64,000 nucleotides of DNA from Powellomyces hirtus. Lineage: Eukaryota; Chytridiomycota; Chytridiomycetes; Spizellomycetales; Powellomycetaceae. Where the stretch lies: positions 1-64,000 of the forward strand of contig JAHLKG010000031.1 in NCBI GenBank assembly GCA_025526995.1. The letters are read 5' to 3'. Within the stretch, counting starts at the first letter, position 1. Each line of letters starts with the position of its first letter. Of the stretch, positions 57,701 through 64,000 are shown one piece after another. A model generated the notes under the pieces. The model was not told where the DNA came from, ran no database searches, and saw only the letters and a program-made list of their open reading frames with translations. The translations under genes and the position numbers were made by a program.

Positions 57701-59195
57701 AAGTTTCATTACAGTTCGACATCCACCCGGCGTACGGGGATCCCAGCAAGAAGAGCCGCCTAGTCGGACGAGCCAGCGCGTTGCTCTCGACCGTCAAGAC
57801 ATCGCTCTGGCAGGAGCGCATGCCCCTTGGCGGTTCGGTCCAGCTCCCCATCATGAGCGCCCAGAGCCTTGACACGATCGGCACCATTCTCATCGAGTTT
57901 GTTGTTGTCAAGCCTTTCGTACACGGCAACTTCAAGCCCGACGGCAGCAGCCGATTCTGGCGGTCTGAGAAAACCAAAGTCGTCGGGCACCGTGGCCTGG
58001 GCATGAACAAGGCCGCTCACGTGGCAGACGGTCGTGGACATCTTCAGCTGGGCGAAAACACATTGCTGTCGTTCATCACCGCCGGCGCTTTGGGCGCCGA
58101 GTACGTCGAATTTGACGTTCAGCTTACCAGAGATCTCGTCCCCGTCCTCTATCACGACTTCCGTGTCTGGGAAACCGGATACAATCTGCCAATGAGCGCT
58201 CTCACTGTCACAGAGTTTCTCGCATTGAGACCAAAAGAGAGGCCCTCCCTCCATAATCACCACCAGCGCAAAACGAACAATGGCAACTCTTCGATTATGT
58301 CCTCAGAGAACGGCGGGACAAATTCACCAGGTGGTGGAACGCCCGCCTTGCTAAGACGTACCATGAGCATGAGTGACGCCCGCTTTGCATTCGACGATGC
58401 GACGGCCGGCGGCCTACCTACGGGCGGCCCTATGACCCCCATCGCCGAATCTGCCCCTGCGAATGCAACAAGCGTCACCAAGACTGCCTCTAGCATGTCC
58501 ACTCCCACCGCCCCACCACCAACAACAAATCCAGCAGGATCGTGGCCGACGAAGGGCAACGATGAAGGGTCTGTCCAGCTACCTTTTGCTACTCTGGAAG
58601 ACGCGCTGAAGGTATCGTTTGCCTTTTATCTCACCTTAATCATGACCTGCGTCTCGTGACACTTCGTTGCACTCTTTTCCTTTAGAACGTGCCCACGAAA
58701 ATCGGCTTCAACATCGAGGTCAAATACCCCAATCTCGAGGAAGCTGAGCAGGACGACCTCCATAATGCCGAAATCAACGTCTTTTGCGACCGGGTTCTCG
58801 AAGTCGTCTTTGACCACGCCCGCGACCGCAACATCTACTTCTCCTCCTTTCATCCCGAGATCTGCTGGATGCTCAGCATGAAACAAAATCACTACCCCGT
58901 CTTCTTCCTCACCGAAGGCGGGACCGAACATACCTCGGACGCGCGTGCCAACACCCTCCACGACGCCGTCCGCTTCGCCGCCCGCTCTGGCTGCTTGGGC
59001 ATCGTGACTAAAGTGGACCCCATTCTTGATGCACCGGGGCTTGTCCGCGCCATCCGCGAATCGGGACTGTTGCTGTTTACGTATGGCGCAAAGAACAATG
59101 TCGTACAGAACGTTAGGTTGCAGAAAAATTGGGGCGTCGATGCCGTTATTGTGGACAAGGTGCGCAGCGTCTGGCGGGAGTTCCAAGGTGCGTGA
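54748..59195 (+). CDS. SPX-ankyrin-GDPD protein, glycerophosphodiester phosphodiesterase (Gde1/Pho81-like, eleven exons)
   Basis: Exons 54748-54797, 54879-55009, 55083-55172, 55246-55448, 55537-55800, 55945-56452, 56565-56842, 56912-57056, 57127-57225, 57344-58611 and 58686-59195 give 1181 aa with all phases closing. The SPX domain (about 1-160) has 'MKFGRTLAQYSVAEWATQYI', 'SYKSLKRLIKQAKR' and 'MNKTGFRKILKKFDK', whose Lys residues bind inositol pyrophosphates. Ankyrin repeats (about 250-600) include 'LGRTPLHYAALYGLPRTAQA' and 'TPLHISARGGHIDCVKLLL'. The GDPD domain (about 800-1178) keeps the catalytic set 'GHRGLGMN', 'GENT', 'EYVEFDVQLTRD', 'PVLYHDF' and 'GFNIEVKYP', so it should cleave glycerophosphocholine, unlike catalytically dead Pho81. 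A Ser/Thr/Pro-rich insert splits the GDPD barrel. It probably links phosphate sensing with phospholipid turnover in the cytosol. Confidence 0.94.
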
Positions 59196-59677
59196 CTGAG
59201 GCAATGACCCCTTCTCAACCGGCCGAGCCCGCAGAAGGCCGCATACGACGCATCACCAACCACAGCTTTATGAAGTGGACTTGTACCTTTATTTATTTGT
59301 TTATTTTTTGATCCGCGGACAATGGGTCACATGGAGGACATACTTGTTAATAGTTTCGCCAAACTGTGAAAAAAAAAACAAAGTTGCACTTTATTCTTGG
59401 CATTTTGTTTGTTCTTGTAAGATGTAGATAAAGTGATATTATCGCCAGAAACAGATGCAACGCAGAGATGATTTGATTGAAAAAACCAAAAGCGGAAGGT
59501 TACAAACAGGGAGAGAGAGAAAGAGTTTTCTGTTTTGACCCTCTGAAGCAGAAGGGAGGCGCGTCCACATAACATAAACGTCCCATCCAGCTGATATAAT
59601 AGCACAATCCCGAGCCCCATTCGCCATGTGACAGGCCTCATAACTCTCCATCTGTCGCTCCATGAGCAGGGCATGCC
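59196..59677. other. Short intergenic region between convergent genes
   Basis: 3' flanks of the SPX-GDPD and ankyrin genes. AT-rich with an A-run at about 59370. No gene is seen. Confidence 0.6.
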
Positions 59678-61394
59678 TCACTGGGCACGCCGCGCAATGG
59701 ACGATCCTGGTCGCACCCCAGCAGCCTTCCCCGAGGAGGGTACGGTGCGAGATCCTGGTCTTGAGGAAGCCGTTGCGGCTGCTGCTTGTGCGGCGGCTGC
59801 GGCCTGGCGTTTGCGGACGCGGGCATAGGCGGCGATGTGGGTGCGGAGGCGAGATTCGCTTTCTGAGAAAGGGCACGGAGAGAAGGGAGATAAGCAAGGT
59901 ACGGAAAGGATCAAGGTGATTGGTGGCTGGTAAAGGATGATGATGCTTACCTTGGAGAAAGGCCTTGAGAGAATCGTCGGTGGTGAGATCACTGGGTACT
60001 CTGCCGTCATTGTTTTTGGCGGTCGGGTCTGCGCCCGCTTGGATCTACAAAGCGCCCAAAACTCCTGATGTGAGCAACCGTTCTGATATGGTCAACTTTA
60101 CGTTCTTTCCAGCAATTACCAGCAAGCGAGCCACATCGCTCATATTTAGCACACTAGCAAAGTGCAACGCCGTCGATCCGAACGCGTCGCGCGTGGCAAG
60201 GACATTGGGGACATTTGGTGGATGTGCGGGCGGTGGAGGAGGAAGGGATGGGGAGGGTGGCGTCGGGAGGGAAGCAAGCACGGGCTTGACGTGGCCCTTT
60301 GCGTGCGCGGTTTGGAGAAGGAGAGAGACGAGGTTGGATGATCCTGATGTTGCGGCCCTGCGTAGATAAATGTTACGAGAGTCAGTCAGGGTGAGAAGTA
60401 AAGACAAGAAAGAGAAGAACTAGATGGAAAAGGGACGGCGACGTACCAGTGAAGCGGGGAAGCGCCGTACTCGTCACCTGCACCCAAATCCGCGCCAAAG
60501 GACAGCAAGATGGCCGCGATGCGTTTATTGCCCGTCCGACAAGCTACTGCAAGGGGCGTGGATCCAAACAGGGGTTTGCGGCAGTTGATGTCGGGGCGCT
60601 TTGTCCACAAGGTCGCATAAACCTGCAAGTAAAGGGAAGGACATGCAAAAGGATGTCAGAAGATATCGCAGAGGGTAGAAAACTAAATTGTCACTCACGG
60701 TATCAAGATCGTTTCCCTCGCACGCGTCCAACAGAGTGCGTTCGTCACTCGAAAGCGGTTTCCGGGGCGGTTCCGGTTTCCGTTTCACAAGCTTTATCGG
60801 CAATTGTTGTGATGTGTTGGGGTTCTGCGGCCGAAAGAGTGACGTTGCGGACGCGGCGTGCAAGGCGGCCGACTGAGGTCTCGATTTTAGCGCGATGGCG
60901 CTGTCGACGCGCGGGGCAGAGGGCGTAGCTGACAAATGCTGTTTGGAGGAACGGGTAGAGGCGGTACGGCTGCCGCGGATTGTGCTGGTGCTGCCTGCTG
61001 TGCGTGGTTTGGTTATTTTGCGAGATGAGGGACTACGGGCAAGTGAGGCTGTTGAAGAGCGGGTCGAGGCAGCAGCGGCAGTAGGAGCTGACGCGACTGT
61101 GGTAATGGTAGCTGGTGCGAGTTGAGGCCTTGCAGTTTTTGGGCGTGTTGCAGGTGCGCGGCGTCGTGAGTTCTGCTGTTCCTGCTGCTGTTGTGGTTGC
61201 TCACCCGTCGGGGTTTGGGGTAGTGGATGGGTGGAAGTGGTGGACAGTTCGCTGTCACTAGCGGTTGCTGGTCCAACATGATGTCCTTCCAGAATGGGAC
61301 GCCGGAGAAGGGGCACGCCAGCGTCGTGCTGTTGCTGTTGTTTCAGTGCAAAGAGGCGATCGGCCGTCATACTGCTGTGCGTGGCGCTGGACAT
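59678..61394 (-). CDS. Ankyrin-repeat protein with disordered basic N-terminus (five exons)
   Basis: Exons 61394-60699, 60622-60447, 60357-60102, 60044-59951 and 59862-59678 give 468 aa, all phases closing. Residues 1-200 are disordered, rich in Ser, Thr, Arg, Pro and Gln. About three ankyrin repeats follow: 'FGSTPLAVACRTGNKRIAAI', 'YGASPLHWAATSGSSNLVSL' and 'FGSTALHFASVLNMSDVARL', ending with 'IQAGADPTAKNNDGRVP'. A Pro-rich loop (PTPPSPSLPPPPP) interrupts the second and third repeats. The C-terminus is Ala/Arg/Gln-rich ('YARVRKRQAAAAAQAAA'), probably a helix. No enzymatic domain or membrane segment is seen, so a scaffold role is likely; the partner is unknown. It lies convergent to the SPX-GDPD gene, which also has ankyrin repeats, but the repeat sequences are not close copies. 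Confidence 0.85.
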
Positions 61395-62051
61395 GGTTGT
61401 GAAGCCTGGTTGTTGGTAGGTTCTATGTGTCTATATTTTGTAGGTTGCCTTCAACCTGAGCCAGGAATCCTTGGTGGGGGAGGACGTATGTGATCCAAGA
61501 TCTTTGCGGTTGTTGTGACAAGGACTAGAAGCTGAGGTGCCGTTTTGAGGCTTCGCCGAAGAAGCCAACCGAAAACCAAACAAAAATGACGAAAGAATTG
61601 GGGGAACTGAGAAGTGATGACAAAAATTCCAGAGACACCCCCTTGGGAAAATAACGATATGGGAAGCTCCGATGTTTAAGCTGATGCACGAGCGGAGTTC
61701 GATTTTTGATTCTTGCGGCGTGTAGGCTCATGTCATATGCCCTTCTAGTTTCCTGCTTTTTTTCTGCGCGTGGACGACACCCGTGTGATAACAAGGACAT
61801 ACTCTGGAAACCATACCCATATGTTTCTGGCCTATCTATCTGCCGCATGTTGGGAATAAAAAAGTGCCACCTGCGGATTGACTGCGTTCGTCTGCTTACG
61901 CAACGAACACGGGAAGAGCGCGTTTCCACAAGGTTACGCCAAATGGAATGCAGAAGGTCGTAAGTTCCAAATTGTCTTTCCAAGTGTGCGAGTGTGTGAA
62001 TTCCTGTCATCTCAACCAGATAGGCAGGCTGAGAGAGAAGGCGTCATCACA
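61395..62051. other. Divergent promoter region, ankyrin gene / DGAT2
   Basis: 657 bp between opposite start codons. No gene is supported; small frames are shadows. Confidence 0.55.
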
Positions 62052-63638
62052 ATGACTGCAATGGACGCCCCACGCTTTGTAGATGCCCCTGCCCTGTCCG
62101 CGGAGGCTGCGACAGGTGTGCGCTTCTCGAAGCCGACCAAGAGCGCAGTTGCGAGTGGGATATCAAAAAGAACTCTTGCGAACCTGCCCGACCGCATCCT
62201 TCAGTTTATGGTACCGCCCTGCTAAACGTTTGTGCATCTCTCCAGCGACACCGCTTCTAACATATGCTGTCACTCCCATGTTTGTCTTCCATCTTGGCTA
62301 GGCGGTCATGACGTACAGCTCGCTCATGTACATCAACCTTGCGATACACCTCGTCCTGCTGAATTACTGGCGAATTGTATGGCCGTTTGTTTTGTGCTAC
62401 TGGACATACGTGTTCCTGCTCGATATGTCCACGCCATACACTGGTGGAACGGACCGCGCGCGGTTTTTCCGGGACTGGTCTTTTTGGAAGCACTTCAGGT
62501 TTCGTGCCACGAAACATACGCGTTGAGTTGCGAGCGATTACTGATGACGGAACTTCCGTTTTCAGGGATTACTTTTCGGCTGAATTAGTCAAGACGGCCG
62601 ACCTGGACCCCGAGGGCAATTATCTGTTTGGTCACCACCCACATGGGATATACTGCTACGGCCTGCTGTAAGCTGTCTGAAAACAAGCAGATAGTACTCG
62701 TTTTCTTCATTGGCTGATATGTTGAATTTTGTTGCGCTAGACCAAACTTCATCACGGATTGGGGCGGCTTCTCGAAACTGTTTCCGGGAATCACACTCCG
62801 TGTCACGACTTTGGACGTCAACTGGTCAATTCCGATATGGCGGGAAATGCAAATGGCTTTGAGTGCCGTTTCCGTCTCTGCAAAGTCGCTCAAGCACATT
62901 CTCACTCAGAAGGGACCAGGGTGGTCGGCCATGGTGGTGATTGGGGGCGCCGAAGAAGCGTGAGTATCCATTTATCTTGGCGGGCTCGGGTGTGCGGAAG
63001 CTAAACCTGCTTGATATTTGTCCAGACTGTTGGCATACCCTGGTACAAACGACATCATTCTCAACCGAAGGAAGGGATTCGTCAAGCTGGCGATTCAGAC
63101 TGGGTAGGTGCTGGTTAGAAATCTCGAATGACGTACTCCGATACTGATAGGCTTTTCTTTCATGCTGCCATCAGCGCTTCTCTGGTACCGGTCTTTACCT
63201 TTGGGGAGAACGACCTGTTCTGGCAGGTGAACGACGACAATGCACCGGTAGTCCGGTCCTACCAACGGCGCTTTGCAAAGCTCCTTACTTTTTCTGTCCC
63301 TCTCATGTGGGGACGGTTCGGGCTATTCTTTTTGCCTCGGAAAGTCAAGCTTGTGTCCGTAGGTAAGTAATCGAACGGGAACTCACCAGTCTTACCCATG
63401 TACCTGGCACAGTCTGATTTGCCAATGGTTCAATCATTCCAATCCATCTAATCTAACATTTACAAATCGTTTGATTCTAGTGGGAAAGCCTATTCCTGTC
63501 CGCCAGCAAGACAGTCCGTCACGCGAGTATATTGCACAAATGCACGACACATATGTCGTTGCTCTGATGAAACTGTATGACGACCATAAAGAGAAATATG
63601 CGCCATCTAGGATTAGGGACCTTAGAATTGTCAAGTAG
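62052..63638 (+). CDS. Diacylglycerol O-acyltransferase type 2 (DGAT2, seven exons)
   Basis: Exons 62052-62210, 62302-62498, 62566-62667, 62741-62959, 63026-63103, 63175-63362 and 63481-63638 give 366 aa. After a 53-residue cytosolic lead comes a membrane segment 'INLAIHLVLLNYWRIVWPFV' continuing to about residue 100. The DGAT2 signatures are 'WKHFRDYFSAELVKTADLDP', 'YLFGHHPHGIYCYG' (catalytic H-P-H-G), 'GPGWSAMVVIGGAEEALLA', 'RKGFVKLAIQTGASLVPVF' and 'FTFGENDLF'. It joins acyl-CoA to diacylglycerol at the ER and lipid droplets, making storage triacylglycerol. In zoosporic fungi triacylglycerol is a main zoospore fuel, which fits. The usual Y-F-P motif reads Y-F-S here. The gene is divergent from the ankyrin gene. 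Confidence 0.95.
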
Positions 63639-64000
63639 AGGGACAGCGAGAGGGATGTGTCCTGTATTTTTTTTGAGACTTTTTATGTAATTTCTCGTTT
63701 CTTCTGTATACTTTTGAACATATTTCCTTCTCTTAAAGATGTTTGTGTGTTGAATGAATCAATGAATGACGGGATGCGTTGGCTGGAACCAAGCCAGCCA
63801 GGCCAGCGTCAGACCCAACAGGCGTGTCGATGTCGTCCTCCGCCCCCCAGCCCTCCTCATAGCAATCTGCATCCCCGTTGCGCATCGTCCGCAGAACAAC
63901 CAGCCTTCAAGGAGCATCCTCTCTCCGGATTACGCTACTACCACCGCTTTCCTCAAAAAACACATATCGAGCAACATGTCCGTCACGTTCTCTGAAGGTT
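63639..64000. other. 3' flank of DGAT2 and possible start of a next gene
   Basis: T-rich 3' UTR to about 63750, then C-rich leader-like DNA and an ATG at 63979 reading 'MSVTFSEG' before the window ends. That may be the first exon of the next gene; too short to judge. Confidence 0.35.

Overview
The window is nuclear DNA of an early-diverging, probably zoosporic (chytrid-like) fungus. Genes are split by many short GT-AG introns (mostly 55-115 nt, with a few outliers). Typical fungal proteins are present: the ERMES subunit Mdm34, a Kin4-type kinase with a KA1 tail, an SPX-ankyrin-GDPD protein, a fungal-type GH35 beta-galactosidase and a DGAT2. Two features point to a flagellated lineage: a CCDC92/CCDC74-type coiled-coil gene, a family associated in animals with centrioles and cilia, and an F-box gene with tandem 'WWKDSGLELKW' repeats, which I recall from chytrid genomes. 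The assignment is inference; no rRNA or other decisive marker is present. Layout, left: bases 1 to about 19 kb are gene-poor and look subtelomeric or repeat-decayed. They hold a Tc1/mariner transposase relic, short interstitial (CCCTAA)n tracts, diverged direct repeats, a decayed ankyrin gene, and a few intact genes: an ABM-domain monooxygenase, a class I methyltransferase, a medium-chain reductase with an apparent frameshift, an F-box protein, the F-box/WW-repeat gene with a broken duplicate of its own 5' end, a small secreted protein and a C2H2 zinc-finger gene. Middle: 19-38 kb has well-formed metabolic genes (saccharopine-dehydrogenase-like oxidoreductase, Mdm34, GH35, a secreted FAD oxidase, a class 3 lipase) separated by gene-free stretches. 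Between 31 and 40.4 kb lie long poly(G) tracts and a dispersed repeat of about 358 bp. Right: 40.5-63.6 kb is a dense run of conserved signalling and lipid genes: PKA catalytic subunit and a Kin4-like kinase (divergent), PP2A catalytic subunit, the CCDC92/74-like gene, a Sec14/CRAL-TRIO protein and an SPX-ankyrin-GDPD phosphodiesterase (divergent), an ankyrin protein and a DGAT2 acyltransferase. Functional themes are phosphate and glycerophosphodiester handling, neutral-lipid and phosphoinositide metabolism, ER-mitochondria lipid transfer, kinase/phosphatase signalling and extracellular carbohydrate and redox enzymes. No operon, CRISPR array, rRNA gene or convincing tRNA was found. All exon boundaries were assigned by reading splice sites and checking phase by hand. 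For genes where the total coding length closes in frame and matches the family, the models are strong. Start codons of several left-hand genes are less certain.
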